Positions 12,101-24,750 of a DNA stretch of 64,000 nt are shown here, one piece after another. Source of the stretch: Ariolimax columbianus. Taxonomy: Eukaryota > Mollusca > Gastropoda > Stylommatophora > Arionidae. The stretch lies in assembly GCA_036924085.1 (NCBI GenBank), contig JAVGWX010000014.1, forward strand, positions 35,783,619 through 35,847,618. The letters are read 5' to 3'. Position 1 is the stretch's first letter. Every line of letters begins with the position of its first letter. Below the pieces are notes generated by a model that did no database searches, was not told the DNA's origin, and worked only from the letters and a program-made list of their open reading frames with translations. A program made the position numbers and the translations under genes.

Positions 12101-15020
12101 CTCAGAAATCTACAGCCTCAGACACCCATTGCCTCAGACACCTATACCTCAGACACCCATTGCCTCAGACACCCATTGCCTCAGACACCCATTGCCTCAG
12201 ACACCCACAGCCTCAGACACCAACAACCTCAGACACCCACTGCGTCAGACACCCATTGCCTCAGACACCTAGACCTCAGACACCCATTGCCTCAGACACC
12301 CATTGCCTCAGACACCCACTGCGTCAGACACCCACTACCTCAGACACCCACTGCCTCAGACACCTAGACCTCAGACACCCATTGCCTCAGACACCCACTG
12401 CGTCAGACATCCATTGCCTCAGACATCTAGACCTCAGACACCTAGACCTCAGACACCCATTGCCTTCGACACCAATTACCTCAGACACCCATTGCCTCAT
12501 TGACTCAGACACCCACAGCCTCAGACACCCAATGCCTCAGACACCTAGACCTCAGACACCCACAGCCTCAGACACCCACTGCGTCAGACACCTTGACCTC
12601 AGACACCTAGACCTCAGACACCCACAGCCTCAGACACCCACTGCGTCAGACACCCATTGCCTCAGACACCTAGACCTCAGACACCCACAGCGTCAGACAC
12701 TCATTGCCTTAGACACCTAGACCTCAGACACCCACTGCGCCAGACACCCATTGCCTCAGACACCCACTGCGTCAGACACCCATTGCCTCAGACACCCACT
12801 GCGTCAGACACCTAGACCTCAGACACCCATTGCCTCAGGCACCCACTGCGTCAGACACCCATTGCCTCAGACACCCACTTCGTCAGATACCCATTGCTTC
12901 AGACACCCACTGCGTCAGACACCCATTGCCTAAGACACCTAGACCTCAGACACCCATTGCCTCAGACACCCACTGCCTCAGACACCCGCAGCCTCAGACA
13001 CCCATTGCCTCAGACACCAATTGCCTCAGACACCCATTGCCTCAGGCACCCACTGCCTCAGACACCCACAGCCTCAGACACACACTTCTTCAAACACCCA
13101 CTGCCTCAGACACCCACAGCCTCAGACACCCACAGCCTCAGAAACCCATTTCGTCAGACACCCATTGCCCCAGACACCTAGACCTCAGACACCCACTGCC
13201 TCAGACACCCACAGCCTCAGAAATCTACAGCATCAGACACCCATTGCCTCAGACACCTATACCTCAGACACCCATTGCCTCAGACACCCATTGCCTCAGA
13301 CACCCATTGCCTCAGACACCCACAGCCTCAGACACCCACAACCTCAGACACCTATTGCCTCAGACACCCACAGCCTCAGACACCCGCAGCCTCAGACACC
13401 CATTGCCTCAGACACCAATTGCTTCAGACACCCATTGCCTCAGGCACCCACTGCCTCAGACACCCACAGCCTCAGACACACACTTCTTCAAACACCCACT
13501 GCCTCAGACACCCACAGCCTCAGACACCCACAGCCTCAGAAACCCATTTCGTCAGACACCCATTGCCCCAGACACCTAAACCTCAGCCACCCACTGCCTC
13601 AGACACCCACAGCCTCAGAAATCTACAGCCTCAGACACCCATTGCCTCAGACACCTATACCTCAGACACCCATTGCCTCAGACACCCATTGCCTCAGACA
13701 CCCATTGCCTCAGACATCCACAGCCTCAGACACCCACAACCTCAGACACCCACTGCGTCAGACACCCATTGCCTCAGACACCTAGACCTCAGACACCCAT
13801 TGCCTCAGACACCCATTGCCTCAGACACCCACTGCGTCAGACACCCACTACCTCAGACACCCACTGCCTCAGACACCTATACCTCAGACACCCATTGCCT
13901 CAGACACCCACTGCGTCAGACATCCATTGCCTCAGACATCTAGACCTCAGACACCTAGACCTCAGACACCCATTGCCTTCGACACCAATTACCTCAGACA
14001 CCCATTGCCTCATTGACTCAGACACCCACAGCCTCAGACACCCAATGCCTCAGACACCTAGACCTCAGACACCCACAGCCTCAGACACCCACTGCGTCAG
14101 ACACCTTGACCTCAGACACCTAGACCTCAGACACCCACTGCGTCAGACACCCATTGCCTCAGACACCTAGACCTCAGACACCTAGACCTCAGACACCTAG
14201 ACCTCAGACACCCACAGCCTCAGACACCCACTGCGTCAGACACCTTGACCTCAGACACCTAGACCTCAGACACCCACAGCCTCAGACACCCACTGCCTCA
14301 GACACCAATTGCCTCAGACACCCATTGCCTCAGGCACCCACTGCCTCAAACAACCACAGCCTCAGACACCCACAGCCTCAGACACCCACTGCGTCAGACA
14401 CACATTGCCTCAGACACCCACTGCGTCAGACACCTAGACCTCAGACACCCATTGCCTCAGACACCCACTGCGTCAGACACCCATTGCCTTAGACACCCAC
14501 AGCCTCAGACACCCATTACGTCAGACACCCATTGCCTCAGACACCTAGACCTCAGACACCCACTGCCTCAGACACCCACATCCTCAGAAAACCACAGCCT
14601 CAGACACCCACTGCGTCAGACACCCATTGCCTCAGACAACTAGACCTCAGACACCCATTGTCTGAGGCAACCACTGCCTCAGACACCCACAGCTTCAGAC
14701 ACCCACAGCCTCAGACACTTATTGCCTCAGACACCCACTGCGTTAGACACCTATTGCCTCAGACACCTAGACCTCAGACACCCATTGCCTCAGACACCCA
14801 CTGCCTCAGACACCCACAGCCTCAGACACCCACTGCCTCAGACACCCACAGCCTCAGACACCCACTGCCTCAGACAATCACAGCCTCAGACACCCACTGC
14901 CTCAGACACCCATTGCCTCAGACACCCACTGCCTTAGACACCCACTGCCTCAGACACCCACAGCCTCAGACACCCACTACCTCAGACACCCATTGCCTCA
15001 GACAGCCACTGCCTCAGGCT
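6145..15020. repeat. 8.9-kb array of a 16-bp unit with higher-order structure
   Basis: More than 500 copies of a 16-bp unit, CAGACACCCATTGCCT, with recurring variants CAGACACCCACTGCGT, CAGACACCCACAGCCT and a 15-bp CAGACACCTAGACCT. There are three nested levels. (1) The 16-mer. (2) Segments near 9.72-10.10 kb and 10.12-10.50 kb repeat at about 398 bp. (3) Roughly 7.78-10.87 kb recurs as 11.10-14.12 kb, displaced by 3325 bp at its left and 3261-3255 bp further right; the 64-bp change equals four units. Because 16 is not a multiple of 3, every plus frame reads the same cyclic 16-residue peptide, broken only where TAG in the CCTAGACC variant falls in frame. The numerous His/Pro/Thr-rich ORFs are therefore artefacts. 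I see no coding gene in it. Confidence 0.95.
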
Positions 15021-15059
15021 AACTGGCTACGTCTGTTATGAGACAAAGAACCAGTCGTG

Positions 15060-15640
15060 CTAGCTCTGTGAAGATACCAATCACGTCACAAAGAAGAGAA
15101 GGAGAAGAAAAAGGAAGATAAGGAGGAGAATTAGAAAGAGAAGGGGAGAAGGATACGAAGAAGGAAGAGAAAGAGAAGGAGAATGAGAAGAAGGATCACA
15201 AGTAGGAGACGGAGGAGAAGCAGAAGGAGCAGAAGGATAAAAAGGAGGAGAAGACGGAGGAGAAGAAAGGGAAAGAGAAGGAGACCGAAAGAGGAGAAGG
15301 AAAACGTGGAAGACGAGAAGAGAAGAGAAGGATGACAAACATGATGGAGGAGGTGGGGAAGAATAAAAAGAAGTAAACAGAAAGATGAAGAAGAAGAAGA
15401 AGAAGAAGAAGAATAGGAAGAAGAAGAAGAAGAATAGGAAGAAGAAGAAGATAGATGAGGAAAAGGAGTAGGAGGAGGAGAAGAAGAAGTAGTAGTAGTA
15501 GAAGAAGAAGAAGAAGAAGAAGAAGAAGAAGAAAGAGGAGGAGAAGGAAGAAGGAAAAGGAGGATGATAAGGAAGAGGTGAGGAAGAAGAAGAAGTAGAA
15601 AGACGATAAAGAAGACAGAGAAGAAGTTCTAAACAGATAC
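15060..15640. repeat. GAA/GGA-rich low-complexity tract
   Basis: Purine tract with GAA trinucleotide runs (about 15385-15535) and irregular GGAGAAGGA. The poly-leucine/serine minus-strand frame is a composition artefact. A long homopurine strand of this kind can form triplex DNA. Confidence 0.85.
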
Positions 15641-16799
15641 CAATGAGCTCTTAGTGGGCCCTGCTTTCTTTTCTTACAAAACCAAACATGTCTGATGTGC
15701 ACGGGACGAACAAGAAAATGCCGGAGAAAGTAGCTGTAGCTAGCTTTAGAAATCCAAATTAGAACAAGCCTGAAAAAAGATTGGCTCAATAAAAGGTATT
15801 TAATACAAAATACCATCGACAATGGGCCGGCGTAATAAAAAGTTATTCAGTAATACTAGCCTAGAGCCAACCTTGCCATTAGGAAGCGAATCAAGGCTAC
15901 ATGAGCCTTAAGTGCAGAAAGGGTGGTAATGCGGGGTACAGCTGTCTGCTAACCGAAAGGTTGCTGTATTAAGTGCACGTCCTACATTACGTGGGTCGCC
16001 GTGGCTTCGCTTGTTAATGTCCAGGTCAAAGCCAGACAGCATTAGGATTATTGGGGATAATTGTCCTGAGTGCCGAGGTAAACAGCCACATACATGCACA
16101 ACTGGCAGTCTGTCTGGCCTCCATTGCTGTCGTTCGTGCACATATACACCCATTCATTTATCCGTGAATACATTCATCCGTCCGTCTATATATCTGTCCA
16201 AATGTATATATATATATATTTATATATATCTATATATATATATATATCTATATATATATATATATATATATATCCACACACACACACACACACAAGTCCA
16301 TTCACTCATTTATTCGTTCATTTTTCAATTCACTCATCCGTCAGTTTATATATCCATTTATCCACAACCATTTGCATGCACTACCATTCAACCACCATTA
16401 CAGTGACTCATCAAGCTATACTGTAATCCATTCAATAATCCACCCATTCATCCATCCACTTATCCACCCATCCACAAATCCCTTTTTCCCCTTCCACGTA
16501 TTATGTCTTCTCTTTCGTTCTGTTAATTAATCTGTGTACTTGTCTCTTGCTCAATTCATCGGCATTCAAAGTGTGTGAGTGTGTGAGGGTGTGAGGGTGT
16601 AGTGGTGTGAGGATGTGAGGGTGTGAGGGTGTCGTGGTATTTCCTGACGTGAGTTGTCAGGTCCGGAAGAAAGTCCACCTCTAAATTTAAAGAAATATCT
16701 ATAAATACGAATGCGAAGTAATTCTAGACAAAATAAGCTGTCAACAGGGAGACAAGATTTGTCTGCCAAGACTAAATCTGTCACACAGTCCCTGAAATG
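15641..16799. repeat. Unassigned sequence with TA, CA and TG-rich microsatellites
   Basis: 15641-16190 holds no recognised gene. (TA)n and TATC runs lie at 16203-16272 followed by (CA)n to about 16292. 16300-16480 is rich in CATTCA/ATCCATCC, and 16570-16635 is a degenerate GTGTGAGGGTGT tract. The remainder to 16799 is unrecognised. Confidence 0.7.
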
Positions 16800-17340
16800 A
16801 GGTTCTGAACTTTGGTCTTGGACCAGGAAATAGACAGGCCTAGTGAGGATCTTTTGCTGTCTAGGATTTCCAGATAGTGGTGCAGCTCAGAACTGTCTGT
16901 GCTGAAAAGAACAATATTGTCTGCGAGATCAGTGAAGATTGACTGATCAATAGCAGTATATTCTTAATGCACGCTGAGGCTGTCAAGAAGCCAGTCGACG
17001 GACTGGCAGAATAGGTTAGGGGCAAGAACACATCCCTGTCTGACACCCGAAGTCGTTGGGAATCTATGAGAGAGAGTGCCACTCAGTCGAATTCTGGCGC
17101 CGTTATTCTTGTGTAGTTTCCTTATCAGGTTTAGAAGTGGAGAAAAAGTGCCAATACTTTGCAGGGCTTTTCAGAGAGCGAGTAGAAAGCAGCCAGTAGA
17201 GCTATTTACGCAGCGCAAGGGGGGCGGTTGAATTCAAGATACAGATCAGCAAGAATCTGGAGAGCGTGAATGGCATCCACAGTTGATCGACCCGGGGAGA
17301 AACCAGACTGATGTGGACTACGTTTTCCGATCAATCCTGT
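16800..17340 (-). pseudogene. LINE reverse transcriptase fragment (Jockey-like), broken
   Basis: The minus strand, read across frameshifts, encodes an RT palm segment. The parts in order are SVNRSALWKALQSIG, then LLNLIRKLHKNNGARIRLSG, then TSGVRQGCVLAPNLFC, then FTDLADNIVLFSTD. The GVRQGC.LAP.LF block is the RT motif preceding the catalytic box. In the catalytic box the usual ADD reads LADN with apparent loss of sequence, so the copy is dead. A second copy of the same kind is at 34010-35020. Confidence 0.65.
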
Positions 17341-17871
<531 letters not shown>

Positions 17872-18019
17872 AAAAATGTATTATAAACATAAATTTTAAA
17901 AATGAATACAAAAATGAAAAGAATTGATAAATTAAATTTAAAACGAATATAAAATGAAAAAATAAAACTGGATCGAGTCATGTAGTTAGTTGTCCACCAC
18001 AAGCTGTGTCGATCATTTG

Positions 18020-18290
18020 ATCAATTGCGATCAAGTAGGACGTGGTTTGCCAGGTACATTTCTTCCATCTGGGTACCATAAGGCAGTCCTGGATCTCCAT
18101 CGCTCATTGTTGGCTCTTGCGATGTGGTCAGTTCAGAGATGTGCTTGACTTTCTCCAGGGGTATGGGATAACCTTTCTTTCTAGAACACGATAATACCCG
18201 AGGCAAAGAGCTGCGTAGTGTGGTTGCCCTCGTGCTTTAAGCATCTCAATAGGGATTCCGTCTTTGATTGGGCACTATCCAGCAGATATG
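18020..18290 (-). pseudogene. Possible LINE RT fragment
   Basis: The minus strand contains a run readable as DGIPIEMLKARGQPHYAA followed by LERKVIPYPW. This resembles the GPDGIP.E.LK segment of LINE RT with the leading GP lost. Short and isolated, so the call is weak. Confidence 0.3.
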
Positions 18291-18454
18291 CCTTCCACAG
18301 CACTTAGAACCTCAGAGGAAGGATGAAGTGTGAGGTATGTCATTAATTAAGTAACAGGGGAAATGGTGCCTCAAAGAGATTTGTTGAGATGCCACTGTTA
18401 ATGTATTCTATCTTGTAGTGTGTTCTGTGATGCAACTCGAGTTCCGTTGGAGGC

Positions 18455-20470
18455 CTTTAACTAAAACTAAACTAAACTAAAGAAAACTAAACTAAACGAA
18501 ACAAAACTAAACTAAACTAAACTTAACTTAACTTCATTATACTGGTTTAGAAGGCTCCACTGAGTATGTATACAACCAGTTTATTCCAGTGATACTAGCA
18601 ATAACTGTGATCATTCAATCGCTTATTGAACGCTTTAACTGAGCCTGGCTTCACCACATCCTGTGGCAATGCATTAAAATATATTTCTTAAAAAATATAT
18701 CTGACTAAAATATATTTCTTAGTATCTAATATGGACCTATCTTTACACAATTTGTAGCTGTGCCCTCTTTTTCTTGTAGCCGGTTGTACTATGAAAAACT
18801 TAGTATAGTCTAATTTATCCTTTCTAGTGATTAATTTATAATCTTGTATTGTCACCTCGAATTCTTTTCTGTTCTAGACACTGTAGAACAGTTTTTCTTT
18901 CCTAATATCTACAATTCTGGGATCCCACGATCCTTCTTCTTCTTCTTCTTCGTCGTACGCAGTCAGACAGTAACCATTATTTTTTCGAAAAAAGCGGCTG
19001 TCATCCTGAGGCTGTCGCCACTGCCATAGAGCTTGTCTTGCAGTTCCACTGGTGATGGCCACATCTGCTCTCTCTGATCCTCGTATGTCGGGCAGTTCTG
19101 CAGCAGATGTTCAGCGGTCATTTTACCAGTACCGCACGGGCATTCGTCGGTACCACCTATCTTCAATTTGTTGAATAGGTGGTACCTCAGTCTATTGTGG
19201 CCAGTGCGAAGTCTGAAGACAACGACCTGCTCTCTTCGGTTCAACTGGTAATAGGCAGCCTTGGATGTTGCAGTGTGATGGGACCCACTGTACCACTACC
19301 CTTTTTGGTGCGGACTGCTGGCACAGTTTGCAGAGTACTGCTCTTAAGTCATTAAGCTCAGTGTTTTTCTGGCTTTTTAGCGCTGTGACTACGGAGAGAG
19401 CATCTGTAAGCAGGACTATATGGCTTTCATTTTCATTGTGTCTCACCATTTCTTCCACTGCCGCCCTCAGTGCCTCTGCCTCCGCTCTGAAATTGCTTGT
19501 GTACTTACTAGTAGCGAATGACAGTGTTATTTGTTTTCCATTTGGTAGGTTCAAGAATGCTCTTGCCCCTCCGTTCTGTGTAGTGTTTGTTACAGAACCG
19601 TCGGTGTATGCATGGGTCCAGTCCATGCTTGGGTAGCTTTTCGATATGAAGCTTAGGGTAGTATCTCTCCTTTCTTTTTTAGTCTGGCAGTTTTTGTTTG
19701 CAATACCTGGTATATTTTCTACCACCTCTGGAAATATATCCTGCCTCCAGGTAGGTTTTCGTACAGTAGTGATGGGTTTTGGTGTTGTTAGTGCGTTTAT
19801 GGGATCTTCGTGCATCTTTGCTTTGGCTATTTCTGCAAAGTTTCTCCGCTTTAGTTTCCCATTTCCCAAATTGTTTAGTCTCTGGTGCATTGGATGGTCA
19901 GTCAGTCTTCGGAGTTTCTCTGACTGCAGCTGTGCTCTGCAGTCTCTTCTATCGGTCATATGTTTTGTAAACATTTCAAGTTTCCCACGATCCGTTTTGT
20001 AGCTTTTTGTATTTTTTCCAGCATGTTTATATCCACTCTATGATAAGGACTCCATACCTGTACACACTACTCCAATTTAGCTCTCACTAATGATTTATGC
20101 CTTTTGGCTATCACTTTCTGGATTTTTATGTGAAATATTTCTTTTTATCATACCCAGTATTGCATTAGCCTTTTTCACTGCCACCTGGACTTGCTCCTGC
20201 ACCTTACATGTATGGTCTATTTTAACAGCTAGGTCCCTTTCCATTTCTAATTTCCGAATGTTGTTCTCTCCCATCCTGTAAAAATATTCCTTATTGGATC
20301 TCCCCATGTAAATGTCTGTACATTTTTTCTACATTACAATCTACCGGCTCTTAGACCATTTTTGAATCGTATTTAAATTCGATCTCAATTTCTGTCTCTT
20401 GACTGTCAATAAGCAGGGAACGCATCAGAGAGCTTGCCAAATTTCCTATTAAATAGTAGACCATACTTCA
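18455..20470 (-). mobile_element. CR1-clade LINE, 3' part, interrupted by an I-type insertion
   Basis: Minus-strand CR1 remnant in two pieces, 18455-18933 and 19983-20470. The inner piece encodes MGRSNKEYFYRMGENNIRK, then ERDLAVKIDHTCKVQEQVQV and KKANAILGMIKRN. This is the CR1 sequence after the RT core (HmG..n..Y.m....l....ekDLGV.v......s.Q...a.kKAN..LG.i.R). The 3' end follows the text shared with the copies at 31.8 and 39.4 kb (ATACTGGTTTAGAAG) and finishes in a degenerate AACTA/AACTTA tail at about 18455-18530. The element was split by the insertion at 18934-19982, whose duplicated target lies in CR1 sequence. Confidence 0.85.
18934..19982 (-). mobile_element. I-type LINE with RNase H domain, 5'-truncated, with 11-bp TSD
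   Basis: Inserted in CR1 sequence and flanked by TCCCACGATCC at 18923-18933 and 19983-19993, a perfect 11-bp target-site duplication. The minus strand encodes an RNase H domain (DWTHAYTDGSV, RAEAEALRAAVEEM, LLTDALSVVTAL, VVQWVPSHCNIQG) and then the terminal zinc-knuckle-like tail (CPCGTGKMTAEHLLQNCP, MWPSP). It ends in a TTC (GAA on the coding strand) tail. Compared with sister copies, about 170 bp are missing between SHCNIQG and the Y-Q-L segment, which shifts the frame. A 93-codon C-terminal stretch is identical in protein to the copy at 32024-32338. Confidence 0.9.
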
Positions 20471-21310
20471 CACAACCAGACACCGGCTCGTGCGAAATAT
20501 TAGCAGAGGAAGATAGAGGAAGATAGCAACAACCAAATCTGACTCATCCATGTCATTAAAGACCTGACCTCAATAAACATTTTTAGTTAATAAACAACAT
20601 CAAAACATCAATCCCATTTTTACGTGCGAAAAGAAACTATCAGGACATAATTTTGTATCAATAAAATTATGATTTGGTTGTCACTGTCTTAAACGTGCGT
20701 ATCTTTTCCTCGATAGTACTGACGTCACCCAAGGTCGTAGATAAAAGTTCACCGAACAGCTGATCAACGTGTCTATGTCAAGGTTGATGTGGTTAATAGT
20801 TTGTATCTCGGGGCAACAAGTCCTTTAGCAGCCGTTATCGAGTATAGTTTTCATTTGGCTCCTTGTGAAGCATAAAATCACCACAGCAGATGTCCACCTA
20901 CAAAAAAAAAACCTTACTCCAAAGAATTTATGTTCGATGGGTGTTCAAGTCAAAGTGGGATTTCTTTTTTTTTGCAATGATAAAACATTTGTTTTCAAAG
21001 TAGTCAAAATGTCATTTATTTCCCTATACAATCTCCTGCAGTTTATGCAGTTATCCCAACGTTTCAGGAATGCTTAAAAATCTTCACCGTTTGAACCAAT
21101 TGAGGATAGACATCGTCATCAGTGCTGAAATGCTGACCTTGTGGTAGAGTCTAGGTTTAGCTGAGTAGTTTACTTATCTAAAGAGTTACAACATGCATCT
21201 GTACCACGACACGACTTCACATAGTAAAACACGGTAATCACTAACCTAGCCGTGAAACAAAACAATATCATTTAATAACAACAAGTAAAGTACATCACAA
21301 CTAAATAAAC

Positions 21311-21383
<73 letters not shown>

Positions 21384-22440
21384 CTACAATAGGAGGTTTT
21401 AAGTACTAGCTTTTGATGTTTCCTCCAAGATCTATGGTACACAGGCTCTTGCCGCTGCACACCCTATATGCACACTCAACACACAATCACAGACTCGTCC
21501 TTGCAATCAGTGTACCAGTTAACGTACTCAGACGAATATGTACGCTTACACATAATCAACAAACTCGCCTCCATGATCAGATTACATAGATCACTTCACA
21601 TGATCAGACGAATCCGCACATTCACATACAATCAGATCACATAGAATCAGGCGATCTGTGCATTCACATACGATCAGAATATACATAGTTAACAAAGTAT
21701 ACTGCACGTACTACACATCTTCAGATCTCGTCCTTATGCGATTTGTACACTCGGGGAACTGTCTAGACCATGCATAGTTCCTAAGATGTCCTACAAATAC
21801 GAAACACGTTCAGATCTCTTACTGTTGCCATTGTGTCCATTATAAGCACCTTTTGAGCGACTGGCCAAAACTCGAGGTGTATGAAGGTACAGTCACCCTG
21901 CAAGCTTAATTACTCTCAGACTCACTCTCAGCCTTCCTCTTAGCCAGTCTGCTGAGTTTTAACCTGCAGAGTATTTCATAGTCTCACTCAACAAAATAGC
22001 TGCCCAATGGTTCTTCTGTTGACTGTATCATCTAGCCAGCACTCCAATTTGAAAATACCTCCAACTAAATGTTATTCGTTGCCTATCCACGAATGACTGT
22101 TACTTTAAATATCAAACAGCCTCAAACTGTCACCAACCTCCGTCTACGCCAATTCTGAACGCCAGAAAAGTCAGCTCTGAACCCTCACCTCAGTTCCGAA
22201 CACCAACCCCTGTACCAGACAAAGTCTTCCACTTAAACCCCTCGTTTCCTTTGTCGACCAAGTGCCGAACAGGTGATTGACCTTGGCACGCATTCAGGCA
22301 ACCTTTGTTCTTAGAGTCGCCAGCCCAATCTCCCCTGCCCTAAACGTCCTTGCTCCAGCTGGAAATGTCACAAACTCCAAGGAATTCTTTTAGGGGTCAA
22401 ATAGGTGGAAATTGCTTAAAGTGAGATCTGGGGTGTAAAG
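20471..22440. other. No gene recognised; one (TA)n microsatellite
   Basis: Nothing confidently identified in about 2 kb. (TA)n occupies 21313-21380. Between 20881 and 21130 the minus strand has wording faintly like a mariner transposase 3' end (GQHFSTDDDVYPQLV), too weak to call. 21400-22400 is unrecognised. Confidence 0.5.
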
Positions 22441-22448
22441 TGCATCAG

Positions 22449-22615
22449 ACAATGAACACCCCCAAGACCGACAATGAACACCCCCAAGACAGACAATGAA
22501 CACCCCCAAGACCGACAATGAACACCCCCAATACTTAGACTATGAACACCCCCAAGACAGACAATGAACACCCCCAAGACAGACAATGAACACCCCCAAG
22601 ACTTAGACAATGAAC
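22449..22615. repeat. 22-bp tandem repeat, about 7-8 copies
   Basis: Unit ACAATGAACACCCCCAAGAC plus two bases, starting at 22449, 22471 and 22493. Some units are a few bases longer (AAGACTTAG). Confidence 0.93.
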
Positions 22616-22689
22616 ACTGATAACGCGAAAACCAGACCTAAAGTTATCATAGACATGCAAAGCTCAAAATGTTTGATAATCTCGGCTCT

Positions 22690-23165
22690 ACTACTGTTTA
22701 AACAACAACGGAGATTGCCAAAAAGGAATAAAGAGAAGAGTGGCTATAGCGCTATAGAGGTTAACTAAAACGTGTGACAAAACACTAAGGTAGTTACAAA
22801 AATAAAGGTCAAGAAAACTTGCATCTTCAACGTACGGATATGAGACATGGCCAACCACATAAATCCCCACAGAAGACAATTGAATCCATCAAGCCAAAAT
22901 GAAACATGAGGATGTTCAAAGTACGATGGATAGCGTAAAAGAATAATGCAGCAATGCCACAAGAGCTCGATATAGAACAAAACTAGAGAGTAAACAACAT
23001 TACATCTAGGAATTTAACATACATTGACCACATCAAATCTAGAAAGAGGAGACTGGACTGTATGTTACCTGCCAGAAAGGAAGAAACAGACCAAGGAGAA
23101 AATGGACAAGTGACATAATATAGGCTCTGCGGTTGACATTGGCAGCGGATGTCAAGAGAGCGGCT
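22690..23165 (+). pseudogene. Degraded LINE RT tail
   Basis: Near 23090-23160 the plus strand reads RPRRKWTSDII, a stop, then ALRLTLAADVKRA. This is the GRPR.RW.dDI...lg.tlaaav.ra ending seen in several animal LINE polyproteins. The upstream 300 bases are too decayed for a secure reading. No RT core. Confidence 0.4.
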
Positions 23166-23386
23166 TTCTCAGGAACGTCCTATTTTTACTCAGTTTCAAC
23201 TGCAGCTGTTCTTAGTGTCCCAGCTGTCAGTTCTGAAGACGTCCAAACATTTTTCAGTTTCCGTACAGAGATATGGATTTATTGTTCATTGTTTAACTTT
23301 ATATAAATGCCCGTGGATATTCAACAACAACAAGGTGATTAGTGATAACACTCAGTCAGAATACTGATGATGGCATATACATGGAT

Positions 23387-23655
23387 GGGGACGGCGTGGC
23401 CTATTGGTTAGGTGGCACGGCTCACAACCAAAAGGTGCTGGGTTCGATCCCCATCACAGCACCGGCACTTACCCCGGGGAAGCAAACCCTTAGAAAATGC
23501 AGGAGGAAGCAGACCCTTACATAAAATGCATGCTGAAGTCGGATGCACTGGGTCGACAGGCGCAACATAAAAACCACAGTGCAACGCACACCGCCTTGGG
23601 GATAAGAGAAAATAAGGCGAACGCAACAACAACAAAAACCACAAAAAAAAATATA
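23387..23655 (+). mobile_element. tRNA-derived SINE, copy 1
   Basis: The head is tRNA-like, with a pol III A box TGGCCTATTGG (23397-23407) and B box GGTTCGATCC (23441-23450). The body (CCCGGGGAAGCAAACCCTTA, GAAGTCGGATGCACTGG, CGACAGGCGCAACATAAAAA) and the end (AATAAGGCGAACGCAACAAC) are shared with copies at 25085, 46959 and 54817. It would be transcribed by RNA polymerase III and depend on a partner LINE for reverse transcription. Which tRNA gave the head is not determined. Confidence 0.92.
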
Positions 23656-23664
23656 TATATCAGT

Positions 23665-24090
23665 TCAGTTCATCCCGTAACCCATCAGGTCGTTAGGGCA
23701 CACACGAAGACATGAAAATCCCACGCCAGCTCTCTCTGTCTGTCGCCGCCTGACGTATCTCACCGGGACGAAGGCCTGACCACTCAGTGATGTTGTCCAC
23801 CCTCTCTTCCTTGGACGTCCTCGCCCTCTCTGTCCCGGTACGGATCCAAAGAGTATCGAGTTGGGAATTCCGTTGGACCTCGCGACGTGCCCGCACCGGG
23901 CCATCTTTCGTCTTTTGATAGTTGTGAACAGATCTTCAAAAGGACCAATAGCGTCTTCAACTCTCTGACGGATGTCTACGTTCGTGACACGATCCTTATA
24001 TGTAACATTTAGGAGTTTTCTATAGCACCTCATTTCCATTGCACGTATTCTGCCCTGAATATCTGCTGTAATGGTCCAGGTCTCGCAGGC
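23665..24090 (-). pseudogene. LINE reverse transcriptase C-terminal domain fragment
   Basis: Minus-strand reading: LYACETWTITADIQGRI, AMEMRCYRKLLNVTYKDRV, IRQRVEDAIGPFEDL, KRRKMARCGHVARSNG, GQRGRGRPRKR, then a frameshift. This is the region C-terminal to the RT catalytic core (lYgcEtWt...d...l...emrC.R..l.i.ykd.vtN) in a widespread LINE group. Two more copies are at 29935-30555 and 63330-63815. All end near CCTAACGA..C followed by a GAACTGAACTGA or CCTGACCTGA tail. Confidence 0.75.
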
Positions 24091-24232
24091 ATACAGAAAT
24101 ATATATATACACATGGATAAATGCGGCACCAGGAGAAATCAGGTTGAGGCTTCTCTGATGGAGTGTCAGGTCAGGCTGTTGCTGGGCGGAGCGAGAAAAC
24201 AACATCTAGTATAAACTAAAGACAACGGCAGT

Positions 24233-24750
24233 GACCACAGCTCTCAGATGACTTTTGTGACTTCTTTAACAGAGGCAGTGGCCACATCTCTCAGATGACA
24301 TTTGTGACTTCTTTAACAGAGGCAGTGGCCACATCTCTCAGATGTCCCCTGGACCTCTTTAACAAAGACAGTGATCACAGCACTAAGATTACCTCTGGGA
24401 CCTCTTTAACAGAGACAATGACCACAGCTCTTAGATAACCTCTGGGACCTCTTTAACAGAGGCAGTGACCACAGCTCTCAGATGACCGTTGTGACCACTT
24501 TAACAGAAGCAGTGACCACAGCTCTCAGATGACTTCTGGGACCTCTTTAACAGAGGCAATGACCACAGCTCTCAGATAACCTCTGGGACCTCTTTAAGAG
24601 AGGCAGTGACCACAGCTCTTTGATGACTTCTGAGACTTCTTTAACAGAGGCAGGGGCCACAGCTTTCAGATGACCGTTGTGACCTCTTTAACAAAAGCAG
24701 TGATCACAGCTCTCAGATAACCTCTGGACCTCTTTAACAGAGGCAGCCAT
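24233..24750. repeat. 47-bp tandem repeat, about 11 copies
   Basis: Unit approximates CTTCTTTAACAGAGGCAGTG followed by GCCACATCTCTCAGATGAC; starts at 24261 and 24308 are 47 bp apart. Units differ at about 5-15% of positions, so this array is older than the 74-bp and 32-bp ones. Confidence 0.92.

Noticed and set aside
6145..15020. CRISPR-like array
   Set aside because: Unit is 16 bp with no unique spacers, in a eukaryotic context. It is a satellite-type tandem repeat.
6146..15041. Some 45 overlapping plus-strand ORFs of 60-254 codons with His/Pro/Thr repeats
   Set aside because: They are frame readings of one 16-bp tandem unit; all three frames give the same cyclic peptide. No start context, splice sites or non-repeat domain.
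15196..15822. 208-codon poly-leucine minus-strand ORF
   Set aside because: Complement of a GAA/AGA microsatellite region.
23387..23460. Functional tRNA gene
   Set aside because: A and B boxes are present, but the sequence does not fold into a full cloverleaf by eye and continues into a repeated SINE body found four times.
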